Below, piece after piece: positions 32,987 through 43,736 of a stretch of 64,000 nucleotides of DNA. Every line of letters starts with the position of its first letter. Positions within the stretch are counted from its first letter, which is position 1. This DNA comes from Spinacia oleracea. Lineage: Eukaryota > Streptophyta > Magnoliopsida > Caryophyllales > Amaranthaceae. Under the pieces are notes generated by a model. That model saw only the letters and a list, made by a program, of their open reading frames with translations. It made no database searches and was not told the DNA's origin. The stretch is from NCBI RefSeq assembly GCF_020520425.1, contig NC_079490.1, positions 7,006,001 through 7,070,000 of the forward strand, written 5' to 3'. A program made the translations under genes and the position numbers.

Positions 32987-35900
32987 ATGGCAAACAACAA
33001 TTCATTCAACATTCGATCAATTCTCGAAAAGGAGAAGTTGAACGGGAAAAACTTCCTTGACTGGCAAAGGAACTTGCAAATAGTTCTTATGCAGGAAGAA
33101 AAGGAGTATGTCCTAGATGAGGCGATGCCCGAAGCTCCAGGCGACGGGGTCACTCAGGCAGCCCTCAATCGTTGGATTGATGCCAACAAGGATGTGAAAT
33201 GTCTAATGCTCGCCACCATGAGTGCGGATCTGCAGAAAACGTTCATCAACTCAGATGCTTTCACAATCATCAGTGAGTTGAAGAACATGTTCCAAGATCT
33301 GGCTCGAGTCGAAAGATTCGAGACTCATAGGCAAATTCTTGAGACCAAGCTTAAGAAAGGCGAGCCCGTAAGTCCACATGTTCTCAAAATGATTGGACTC
33401 ATTGAGAATATGAGTCGGCTGGATCAGCAATTTTCTCAGGAAATGGCTATAGACACCATCCTCCATTCTCTTCATAGCGGGTATGATCAGTTCAAACTGA
33501 ACTACAGTATGAATAGTCTGGACAAAACGCTCACTGAGCTTCACGGTATGCTGAAAACCGCTGAAAAGACGCTCAAAAGTGATAAGCAGGATGTGCTTAT
33601 GGTGCGTGGGGGCAAGTTCAAGAAATCTGGAAAGAAGAGGAATGCTAAGAAAGGTGGCAACAAGGCCAGCCCAACTAAGCAAACTGGCGCCAAATCTGCA
33701 AAGAGAAAGGTCAGTCAACCCACTTCTGAATCCGAATGCTTCTACTGCAAGAAGAAGGGGCATTGGAAGAGAGATTGCTTGAAGCTAAAGGAAGATCAGA
33801 AGAACGGAACAGTCGTTCCATCTTCAGGTATTTTCGTTATAGACTGTATACTTGCTAATTCAACTTCTTGGGTATTAGATACAGGTTGTGGCTCACACTT
33901 ATGTTCCAATCCACAGGGACTAAGAAGAAGTAGAAAGTTAAGCAAGGGTGAAGTCGACCTACGAGTGGGAAATGGAGCACGGATTGCTGCATTAGCTGTA
34001 GGAACTTACTATTTGTCGTTGCCCTCCGGGCTAGTTTTGGAACTGGAAGAATGTTTCCATGTTCCAAGTCTTACTAAAAACATCATTTCAGTTTCTTGCT
34101 TAGATGCTAAGGGATTTTCCTTTATAATAAAAGACAATAGTTGTTCGTTTTATTTTAAAGAGATGTTTTATGGATCTGCTAGATTAGTCAATGGACTTTA
34201 TTTATTAGATCACGACAAACAAGTATATAACATAAATACCAAAAAGGCCAAAAAGGATGATTCAGATCTCACCTATCTGTGGCATTGTCGATTAGGCCAT
34301 ATAAACTTGAAACGCTTAGAAAGACTTCAAAGGGAAGGAATTCTAGAACCATTTGACTTAGAGGATTATGGTAAATGCGAATCATGTTTACTTGGCAAAA
34401 TGACAAAGCAACCTTTCTCTAAAGTTGGAGAAAGAGCAAATGAACTATTGGGTTTAATCCATACAGATGTATGTGGACCAATGAGTACAAATGCTAGAGG
34501 TGGTTTCAGCTACTTTATCACTTTCACTGATGACTTCAGTAGGTATGGTTATGTCTACCTAATGAAGCATAAGTCTGAATCCTTTGACAAATTCAAGGAA
34601 TTTCAGAGTGAAGTAGAGAATCAATTAGGCAAGAAGATTAAGGCACTGCGGTCTGATAGAGGCGGTGAATATCTGAGCTATGAATTTGATGACCATCTGA
34701 AAGAATGTGGAATTCTATCAGAATTGACTCCTCCTGGAACACCACAATGGAACGGTGTGTCAGAACGGAGGAACAGAACCTTGCTAGACATGGTCAGGTC
34801 AATGATGGGTCAGGCCGAACTTCCATTAGAATTTTGGGGACATGCACTAAATACAGCTGCACTCACTATAAATAGAGCTCCGTCTAAAGCTGTCGAAAAG
34901 ACTCCATACGAATTATGGTTTGGAAAGCCTCCAAATGTGTATTTTCTTAAGATTTGGGGATGTGAAGTATACGTCAAACGATTAATTTCAGACAAACTTC
35001 ATCCAAAATCTGACAAATGTATCCTTGTGGGCTATCCAAAGGAAACAAAGGGGTATTACTTCTACAATACATCTGAGAACAAAGTGTTTGTTGCTCGAGA
35101 TGGTGTCTTTTTGGAGAAGGATCACATTTCCAAAATGACAAGTGGGAGAAAAGTAGACCTCGAAGAAATTCGAGTCGAACAACAAACTCTAGAGAATGCT
35201 CAAGATGACATTCAAGATGAAACTCAGAGATCTTTAGAAGAATCTGGTGAGAATCATGGTCAATCTAGAAATGTTACCCCGCGTAGATCGCAAAGATATA
35301 GATCTCAACCGGAAAGGTACTTGGGTATTTTGACGAACGAGAGCTATGACGTTCTATTACTTGAAAGTGATGAACCTGCGACTTACAAGCAAGCTATGAC
35401 GAGCCCTAGCTCCAAGCAATGGCAAGAAGCCATGCAATCTGAATTAGACTCCATGTCTGAAAACCAAGTATGGGATTTGGTCGATTTGCCAGATGGCTAC
35501 CAAGCCATTGGAAGCAAATGGGTTTTCAAACTGAAAAAGGACAAGGATGGGAAACTTGAAGTTTTCAAAGCTAGATTGGTTGCAAAAGGTTACAGGCAAG
35601 TCCACGGTGTGGATTACGATGAAACCTTTTCACCAGTTGCAATGCTAAAGTCTATTCGAATAATGTTAGCAATCGCTGCATATTACGATTACGAAATATG
35701 GCAGATGGATGTCAAAACTGCTTTCTTAAACGGCGTTTTAACAGAAACTGTGTTTATGACACAGCCTGAAGGTTTTGAGGATCCAAAGAATGCTAAAAAG
35801 GTATGCAAGCTAAAGAAGTCAATCTACGGATTGAAGCAGGCATCCAGGAGCTGGAATATACGTTTTGATGAAGCAGTCAGTGACTTTGGTTTCATCAAGA

Positions 35901-36952
35901 ACGCGGACGAATCTTGTGTATACAAGAAGGTCAGCGGGAGCAAAATTGCTTTCCTAGTATTATATGTCGACGACATATTGCTTATCGGAAATGACATTCC
36001 TATGTTGAACTCTGTCAAGATTTGGCTTGGGAAATGTTTTTCGATGAAGGATCTAGGAGAAGCACAGTACATATTGGGCATCAAGATTTACAGAGATAGA
36101 TCTAAAAAGATGATTGGACTTAGTCAAAGCACTTATATCAATAAGGTGCTTGATAGGTTCAAGATGGCGGACTCCAAGCGAGGCTACCTACCCATGTCTC
36201 ATGGAATGACTCTAAGCAAGACTCAGTGCCCAAAAACACTTGATGAGCGTAGACGAATGAATGGGATTCCATATGCATCATTGATTGGTTCAATAATGTA
36301 TGCTATGATATGTACACGCCCGGATGTTGCGTACGCACTCAGTGCTACGAGCAGATACCAGTCAGACCCAGGAGAGGCGCATTGGACTGCTGCCAAGAAC
36401 ATTCTGAAGTACCTGAAAAGGCACAAAGATGACTTCCTGGTCTATGGTGGAGATGATGAATTAATTGTTAAAGGCTATACGGACGCAAGTTTCCAAACCG
36501 ACAAAGATGATTTCAGATCACAGTCTGGGTTTGTCTTCTGCCTCAACGGAGGAGCAGTAAGCTGGAAAAGTGCTAAGCAAAGCACCATTGCGGATTCTAC
36601 AACTGAAGCGGAGTACATTGCTGCACATGAAGCAGCAAAGGAAGCTATATGGCTAAGGAAGTTCATAGGTGAACTTGGTGTAGTCCCCTCCATTAAAGGA
36701 CCAATAGCCCTGTATTGTGATAATAACGGAGCTATTGCACAGGCAAAAGAGCCTAGACACCACCAGAGAGTCAAGCATGTACTTCGTAGATTTCACCTTC
36801 TACGAGAGTTCGTTGAAAGAAAAGAAGTCGAGATAAGCAAAATTGGAACTGATGACAACATATCAGATCCATTAACTAAACCTCTGCCGCAAGCGAAGCA
36901 CAACTCGCACACTGCAGCTATGGGAATCAAGCATATTGGAGAATGGCTTTGA
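32987..36952 (+). CDS. E2 Gag-Pol polyprotein
   Basis: Start chosen at MANNNSFNIR (32987), because the E3 copy and Gag domain begin there; an in-frame ATG at 32909 lies before the probable splice acceptor. 1321 residues, close to BARE-1-type length. Domains: UBN2-type Gag; CCHC knuckle from C251 to C264 (CFYCKKKGHWKRDC); protease DTG at 298-300; HHCC domain from LWHCRLGH to CESCLLGK; integrase D494, D557, E593 (35 residues between the last two); reverse transcriptase YVDD at 993-996; RNase H with D1166 in YTDAS. The frame is uninterrupted and all catalytic residues are present, so it could be functional. Confidence 0.95.
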   Translation: MANNNSFNIRSILEKEKLNGKNFLDWQRNLQIVLMQEEKEYVLDEAMPEAPGDGVTQAALNRWIDANKDVKCLMLATMSADLQKTFINSDAFTIISELKNMFQDLARVERFETHRQILETKLKKGEPVSPHVLKMIGLIENMSRLDQQFSQEMAIDTILHSLHSGYDQFKLNYSMNSLDKTLTELHGMLKTAEKTLKSDKQDVLMVRGGKFKKSGKKRNAKKGGNKASPTKQTGAKSAKRKVSQPTSESECFYCKKKGHWKRDCLKLKEDQKNGTVVPSSGIFVIDCILANSTSWVLDTGCGSHLCSNPQGLRRSRKLSKGEVDLRVGNGARIAALAVGTYYLSLPSGLVLELEECFHVPSLTKNIISVSCLDAKGFSFIIKDNSCSFYFKEMFYGSARLVNGLYLLDHDKQVYNINTKKAKKDDSDLTYLWHCRLGHINLKRLERLQREGILEPFDLEDYGKCESCLLGKMTKQPFSKVGERANELLGLIHTDVCGPMSTNARGGFSYFITFTDDFSRYGYVYLMKHKSESFDKFKEFQSEVENQLGKKIKALRSDRGGEYLSYEFDDHLKECGILSELTPPGTPQWNGVSERRNRTLLDMVRSMMGQAELPLEFWGHALNTAALTINRAPSKAVEKTPYELWFGKPPNVYFLKIWGCEVYVKRLISDKLHPKSDKCILVGYPKETKGYYFYNTSENKVFVARDGVFLEKDHISKMTSGRKVDLEEIRVEQQTLENAQDDIQDETQRSLEESGENHGQSRNVTPRRSQRYRSQPERYLGILTNESYDVLLLESDEPATYKQAMTSPSSKQWQEAMQSELDSMSENQVWDLVDLPDGYQAIGSKWVFKLKKDKDGKLEVFKARLVAKGYRQVHGVDYDETFSPVAMLKSIRIMLAIAAYYDYEIWQMDVKTAFLNGVLTETVFMTQPEGFEDPKNAKKVCKLKKSIYGLKQASRSWNIRFDEAVSDFGFIKNADESCVYKKVSGSKIAFLVLYVDDILLIGNDIPMLNSVKIWLGKCFSMKDLGEAQYILGIKIYRDRSKKMIGLSQSTYINKVLDRFKMADSKRGYLPMSHGMTLSKTQCPKTLDERRRMNGIPYASLIGSIMYAMICTRPDVAYALSATSRYQSDPGEAHWTAAKNILKYLKRHKDDFLVYGGDDELIVKGYTDASFQTDKDDFRSQSGFVFCLNGGAVSWKSAKQSTIADSTTEAEYIAAHEAAKEAIWLRKFIGELGVVPSIKGPIALYCDNNGAIAQAKEPRHHQRVKHVLRRFHLLREFVERKEVEISKIGTDDNISDPLTKPLPQAKHNSHTAAMGIKHIGEWL

Positions 36953-37816
36953 TGTCTCTGTTTAATGTTTTAAAGTTTTAGAGTTTAAATCTTTGTAAAA
37001 CATTATTGGTTAATCATTCACAATAAATGAAAGGAATTCATTTTTCCATTTAATTTGTGGTTTATTAAATGATGAGTCCCTTCAACTTGACGATATATTC
37101 AAGATAGACTGTCAGGACCAGTCCTGTGACTAAGAAATGTCTATCAAGTGAACTTGAAAGTCAAAGGTTGAAAATGGTCCCTAATCGGAGTTTTCTATAA
37201 AATTGGACGCATAGAAAACGTTAGACGATTAGAATGCAAGATGACTAGTAGTTCTGTTTCTTGAACTATGTGGACATGGCAATGTCATAATCATTTGCAT
37301 AGATACTTACTTTGGGAAGACTAGTATCGGACAAGACCTATGAAACTTTACTGTAAGAGATGAAAGTCTGTCATAAGTAAATTTCATTAAATTATTAGAC
37401 ACTAAATCCTCAATACCTGAGTGATTTGAGATTACTTGTTTGAGAACTGGTTGCTTTGACGTTGACCAACCGTCGCACCGTAAAAGGAGGCTATAAAGGC
37501 AACGCTCAGGTAATCACCTATCAAACGAAGTCTAATCTCAAGATCGCAAGATTGGGATTGTCCTCCCATAAATCGGGATGAGATGCTTAAAAGTTGTACA
37601 AGGCCACTCGGAGAGCTAGAAACTGTGAAATGCATGGCCGTGCTCGGATGAATCATAGGCTATGATTATCTGTTTATTTGATCAGTTGAACTCTGAAACC
37701 GAGGAACACCTCTGGACATAATAAGGATGACAACTCTTACCTTATGTTCAAGAGCAAGCATCGAGCGACAAAGGAATTAGGAAATGCACACTTGTCCCTA
37801 AGGACAAGTGGGAGAC
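36953..37816 (+). other. E2 3' untranslated internal region
   Basis: 864 bp between the gag-pol stop and the 3' LTR, with no coding frame of interest, ending in the purine-rich tract. It is well conserved in E3 (47708-48571). Confidence 0.85.
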
Positions 37817-39194
37817 TGAAGGAAATAATGCCCTTGGTCCAAGTATGCATTCTATGTTAAGTCTAATAAATGCGGTTCAGTATTAATTAACAAGTTAATA
37901 ATTCAGTGAGATCAAGTGAGCTGAATGCCTAGCTAGAGGCCGCTTCAGTTCAAGTGGAATTAATGATATTAATCCACAGCTTACTCTTGACTGAACCCGT
38001 AGGGTCACACAAATAGTACGTAAACGGATCAAGTATTTAATGGCATTAAATACTCCATCTATGAATATTCGGAACCGACGGATCTTGGTTTCAGTGGGAG
38101 CTAAGATCGTCACAGGCAAGAAATGAATACTCCGGAAACGATGATATTGCCGGAAACGGAAATATGGATCGTATCGGAAATATGAATATTATCCAAGTCG
38201 TAGATGTTGCCGGAAACGGAAACATGGTACGTATCGGAAAATATTATTGGAAATGGGAATATTACCAGAATCGGAAATATTGCCGGAAACGGAAATATTG
38301 TCAGAATTGGAAATATTACCGGAATCGGAAAATAATTCCGGAAACGGAAATATTAAATATTTGTTCGAAACGGAAATTAATTCCGGAATCGGAAATATTA
38401 AATATTGTTCGTATCGGAAATAAATTCCGGAACTGGAAATTTAGTCGGAAGCGTATCGTACGAATTAGCATCGGACGAGGCCTGCTGGACGAAGGCCCAG
38501 CACGAAGCCGGGCCATCGCCCAGCAAGCACGCGCGCCACAAGCCCAGCCAAGGCAGCGCCCAGGCCTACCGCAAGGCAGGCCCAGCGCGCGCCAAGGCCA
38601 CGGATGCGTGGGCCGCGCTGCGTGGGCTGCTGCTCGCACGCGCATGGGCAGCCCTTGTGGCTGCCGTGTGTGTGTGAGTTTGTGCTCATGCGTGATTCCT
38701 AAATCTACAAGAGTTAGTGTATGATTAAATTCCTATTCCTAATTGGATAAATTAATTAAATAGAATTCATGTAGGATTCTAATTTCAATTAATTCGTATC
38801 CTACTAGGATTACGATTCCTTTTCCATAACTCTATAAATAAAGGCCTAGGGGTCATTATTTATACACAAGTTTTAAGTATTCAAAACTAAGATTTTTAAG
38901 CAGAAAAATCAGCCAATATTCTTGCCTACCTAACCGAAAATATTAGAACCTTAAGGGCGATTCTAGTTGGTCAATCTTAAGGCGGATCCGGACGTGCTGT
39001 GGACTATCTACGGAGGGACGACACTTGGAGTCCTAAAGACTTGTTCTTGTTCGGTTCGGGCGCAGCTAGGGAAGGCACGCAACAAAGAGTATGCATCTAA
39101 ACTATGCTAAATGATTATGTGTAAATAATATGTTTCCTGGCTTTATGGTTTTTCCGCATGATTTATGAACTGTCATATGAATCATAACCTAACA
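37817..39194 (+). repeat. E2 3' LTR
   Basis: 1378 bp, equal in length to the 5' LTR with one difference seen (C at 38025). TATA box at 38832-38842. Followed by target duplication AATAC. Confidence 0.95.
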
Positions 39195-39771
39195 AATACC
39201 TTGATGCACCATTTAATATTTTTGGGGTTTGTCCAAAGTACCTGAGACAGTTACGACCCATTTGGATGTAATTTAGTTACTGATATTTGCCTATTTGAAG
39301 GGAAGAAACTAATATACCCTTCATGCTCCTTCTGTTCCTAAAAGATTGTCCCATTTGATTTTTTACTATACTCGAAACACGACTTAAAACGTAAATATCT
39401 ATAATCCTGCATGCATAAAAATTATAAAAAGTTACTCCCTCCGTTTCAAAATGTTTGTTACGTTTGGATTTTGGCACGTTTATTAACGTATAATTAATTA
39501 TTTTTTTTTAATTTTAAATATTCTAGATTCCATCTTTCCAAATTCTAACATTTATTACTCTCTTTAAATATAGTGCAAATCTGCTATATTCTTTTATTAA
39601 AAAAAAATATACCTCAATCCACTAACCATTGAAACAACCAATAAGATTGTTTTATTATCAAATGAACCAATAATTAAAAATCACACAGATTGCTAACTTG
39701 TCATAATGTGACTTTTGGTTGGAGTAAATAGGTCTGGAGGTCCCTTAACTTTGCCAAAAGGAGCAGTTAAG

Positions 39772-40846
39772 TGAAGGAAATAATGCCCTTGGTCCAAGTA
39801 TGCATTCTATGTTAAGTCTAATAAATGCGGTTCAGTATTAATTAACAAGTTAATAATTCAGTGAGATCAAGTGAGCTGAATGCCTAGCTAGAGGCCGCTT
39901 CAGTTCAAGTGGAATTAATGATATTAATCCACAGCTTACTCTTGACTGAACCCGTAGGGTCACACAAATAGTACGTAAACGGATCAAGTATTTAAAGGCA
40001 TTAAATACTCCATCTATGAATATTCGGAATCGACGGATCTTGGTTTCAGTGGGAGCTGAGATCGTCACAAGCAAGAAATGAATACTCCGGAAACGATGAT
40101 ATTGCCGGAAGCGGAAATATGGATCGTATCGGAAATATAAATATTATCCAAGTCGTAGATGTTGCCGGAAACGGAAACATGGTACGTATCGGAAAATATT
40201 ATCGGAAATGGAAATATTGCCAGAATCGGAAATATTGCCGGAAACGGAAATATTGTCAGAATCGGAAATATTATCGGAATCGGAAAATAATTCCCGAAAC
40301 GGAAATATTAAATATTTGTTCGAAACGGAAATTAATTCCGGAATCGGAAATGTTAAATATTGTTCGTATCGGAAAAGAATTCCGGAATCGGAAATTTAAT
40401 CGGAAGCGTATCGTACGAATAAGCATCGGACGAGGCCTACCGGACGAGGGCCCAGCACGAAGCCAGGCCATCGCCCAGCAGGCCAAGCGCGCCACACGAA
40501 CAGCCAAGGCCACGCCAGGCCCAGCGCAAGGCCAGGCCCAGCAGGCCGTGGCAGCGCGCACAGCGCGCGCGGGTGCTTGCGTGGGCTTGTAGCTCGCGTA
40601 GGCCTGGCGATTCTAGTTGGTCAATCTTAAGGCGGATCCGGACGTGCTGTGGACTATCTACGGAGGGACGACACTTGGAGTCCTAAAGACTTGTTCTTGT
40701 TCGGTTCGGGCGCAGCTAGGGAGGGCACGCAACAAAGAGTATGCATCTAAATTATGCTATATGATTATGTGTAAATAATATGTATTCCTGGGTTAATGGT
40801 TGTTTCCGCATGATTTATGTAATATCATATGTATCATAACCTAACA
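39772..40846 (+). repeat. E3 5' LTR, core promoter deleted
   Basis: 1075 bp. It matches the 3' LTR up to GTAGGCCT (40605), then jumps to GGCGATTCTAG; bases equivalent to 49397-49745 are missing, including the TATA box and probable start site. It also carries an 18-bp unit of the CGGAAATATT cluster lacking in the 3' LTR, and lacks a 9-bp GC repeat present there. These three changes account exactly for the length difference. Confidence 0.9.
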
Positions 40847-43736
40847 GTGGTATCACGAGCCCCTTATTATTTTCATAATCTAAATTGCATGAACATGGTT
40901 AAATATTACAAATTTGCAAGAATTAAAAGGGGTGATTAATTTTCGTAATTGTTAATTAATTGCAAATTGCGTTTATTTAATTATACGTACGCAGTTTTTC
41001 GGCAGTTTCTTCGTTACTCATCCAAATCGAGTGATTTTTGTGTCAATTCCGCATGTAAAAGGCATTCTAAAATTTTGACAAAAAAAATATTTTTCTGCCG
41101 AACCCAGAATTCTCAAATTCGAAGCCTAACTATGACTTTTTGAAGGTTTTAGTTTTTCGAATGCAAAATTTCGTAAATTTAAGATGTTAAATTAAATATT
41201 TGCGATTCTTGTTGATAAATCTTGAATTTTTGATTGACCTACTGTATATGTTTAACAAGTTTGAATGCCTAGTCTTGTTAATTATGCAATCTAATTTGTA
41301 ATTATGATTAATTTGTTGAAAATTAGAATAATTTAGAATTAATTTGATTTTCATAATTAATTATAATTTAATTAGAAACCTATGATTAAAAACCACCATA
41401 AAAATTGTAAATTTATGATAAATTTTAAATTTTTATGACCTAGACTTGAATCCATAAACAATCGGAAATCAATTGAATAATAAATTTTCGATTTTTCGCC
41501 CTAAAATTATGAAATTAATATTATTTATTAATTTGTCATTAATTTTAGATATAAATTTTAAATTTTTATGCGATTCGTTCATATAACTTGCACGCACAAA
41601 GCAATGGACGCTTCGTGTTACCCTTAAGGGGTGTTGTATAATGCGGGCATGCGACGACGAGCAAGGGAGCTCGTCGCCCGTGCGGCACGAATGCAATGAG
41701 CAAGGGCGTAGTGCACGAGCACAAGGCAGCAGCCCTGCCTTGTGTCGTGGGCCACGAGCAATGGACGAATGGGCATGGGCGAAGGGCGAGCCAAGGCAGT
41801 CGCGTGTGGGCAGCAAGCGAGCTGCGCCACGACGCGCACTGCCTCGCGCAAGAGCGCGCAGCCTCGCGCGCAGCGAGCGCAAGCTCGCGTGCCACGAGCG
41901 CTGCGCCCAGCGTTGCTCGCGCGCACAGCGAGCGATGTCGCGCGCCCAGCGAGCGATGTCGCGCGCACAGCGAGCGATGGCTCGCGCGCACAGCGAGCGA
42001 TGTCGCGCGCCCAGCGAGCGATGTCGCGCTCCCAGCGAGCGATGTCGCGCGCACAGCGAGCAATGGCTCGCGCGCACAGCGAGCGGTGGAGCGCGCGCAA
42101 CGAGCGCTGGCGAGCGCGCATTGCGAGCTGGCTCGCGTGCGACGAGCGCTGGCGCGCGCGCAGCGAGCACCACAGCGTGCGATGGCTTGCGATGGAGACG
42201 CAGCAGCTATGCAACGAGCGCATGGGCTGCGCGCACATGGCCAGCGATGGTTGTGTGCGTGCGGCCCATGGGCGTGCAATGCGTAGGGTGTCTGCGTTAC
42301 GATTAGATCGTTTTGAATGTTTAATTTGAAAATTTAATTTCACGTAATTTTAATTAATTTTAAAATTAATAATTTAAATTATTTTCTTGGATTTTAATTT
42401 TGAATATTGTAATTATAATAAATTTTATTTATTCTAATTATTTTACTAAAATTAAAATCATGAATTAATTTAAATACGACTGAAATTAAATTAAACTTTT
42501 GGATTCAATTATAAATTCATATGAGCTTTAAATTTTAATTAAATTTGTATGTTTCCGGTTGGACTAGAAATACATTTTTATGTTTAAAATTAGTAAAGCA
42601 TATAAATTTATTGGTTTAAGTGGGAGCGCTTTTTAGTCATAAACTCTTGATTAGGTCTACAAATCCTCAAGGTTAAAACAACTTGATTAGAATTAATAAG
42701 GACTGAATAATTGGTAGATTATTGGTGCCCTTGATTAATTGCTGCAAATGTTTACGTGATGCATAATGTGTTTTACTAACCAGCTATGTGGGCCATTCAT
42801 GATAATGAATGGGTGAATGGTATATATTGTATATGTACTGTTTTGCAGGTTATGAAGTGACTAGTATGGCCCAAATAGGATAGAAAATATGGTCTGCGTA
42901 CCATTAATTTGAATGTAATTGGTCTAAAGTACCAAAGTTATTTTTCAATTCAAATATGGTCTGCGAACCATCAAATAGTTGTAATTAGTTATAGCTTATC
43001 CTATTTGAAGAAAATGGTGCCTCCCACGGGGATTTTCAAGACGGACTTTGAAGTTAAAGCTTCAAGATGAAGTCGGGCCATACTAGATCACATTTATCTT
43101 ATGCATGTTTTAAGTTATTTATTGCTTTTAAATATGTCTTAAAATGCATGAGATCAAGAGCTTGATTATGTTGCATGATTAAGGATTTTAGTTCACTTAA
43201 AATCTAACCAACATAGTAAGAGCCTTAAGTTCCAAACTTAAAAATTGAGTTAAAAGGTGCCATGCCAAAATATACACTTGCTTGGATATCCTTTACATCA
43301 ATCTAGTAATAGTTTTCGCTCAGCGAGGTGTTACTTATTGGTCCTAAAGGGGCAAGGTACACAAATAATTGTGAGTACATGTTAGTTTTGGTGAAACTCA
43401 ACGATATAAGTAAGGAGTCCTTTTATGTCGTGGCAAAATCGATAGGTTTACCTAATAAGTTCTTAGACGTACCTATCAACCAAGAATAGTTTCTAGACTA
43501 TTAGCAAAAGGCTTTTGCTTACCTAAGATGTTCTAGGATTAAGTCGACAAACTGTGCTTAGTTCTTCAATGATTTTAGGATCTTGGAATCATTTTATTCA
43601 CACCTGACGGAACACATAACTTGAATAAAATGCTTAATAAACATTGAATTATGCATGTATGCTAGAATTTAAGTTTATTAAGAGAAACTGTGAATGGTTA
43701 TTTATTTGTTTATTCTTTTCAATTGTAGTTTTTAAT
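40847..43736 (+). other. E3 untranslated leader
   Basis: Same layout as in E2, including the GC-rich 21/23-bp array (about 41920-42090) and the splice-acceptor-like tract just before gag (ending at about 43728). The array has different unit order and number from E2. Long overlapping frames across it are compositional. Confidence 0.8.

Larger units (their letters stand above)
28742..39194 (+). mobile_element. E2: complete Angela/BARE-1-like Copia retrotransposon
   Basis: 10,453 bp with two 1378-bp LTRs (TG...CA) and target duplication AATAC at 28737-28741 and 39195-39199. The primer-binding site TGGTATCACGAGCC starts at 30121, one base after the LTR. The purine-rich tract AAGTGGGAGAC precedes the 3' LTR at 37817. 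The one LTR difference I found is G at 28950 versus C at 38025, so insertion was recent. The 2.87-kb leader before gag, long LTRs, and RNase H C-terminus (AKEPRHHQRVKHVLRRFHL) match the Angela lineage of which barley BARE-1 is the reference (established family features; assignment is inference). Confidence 0.95.
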
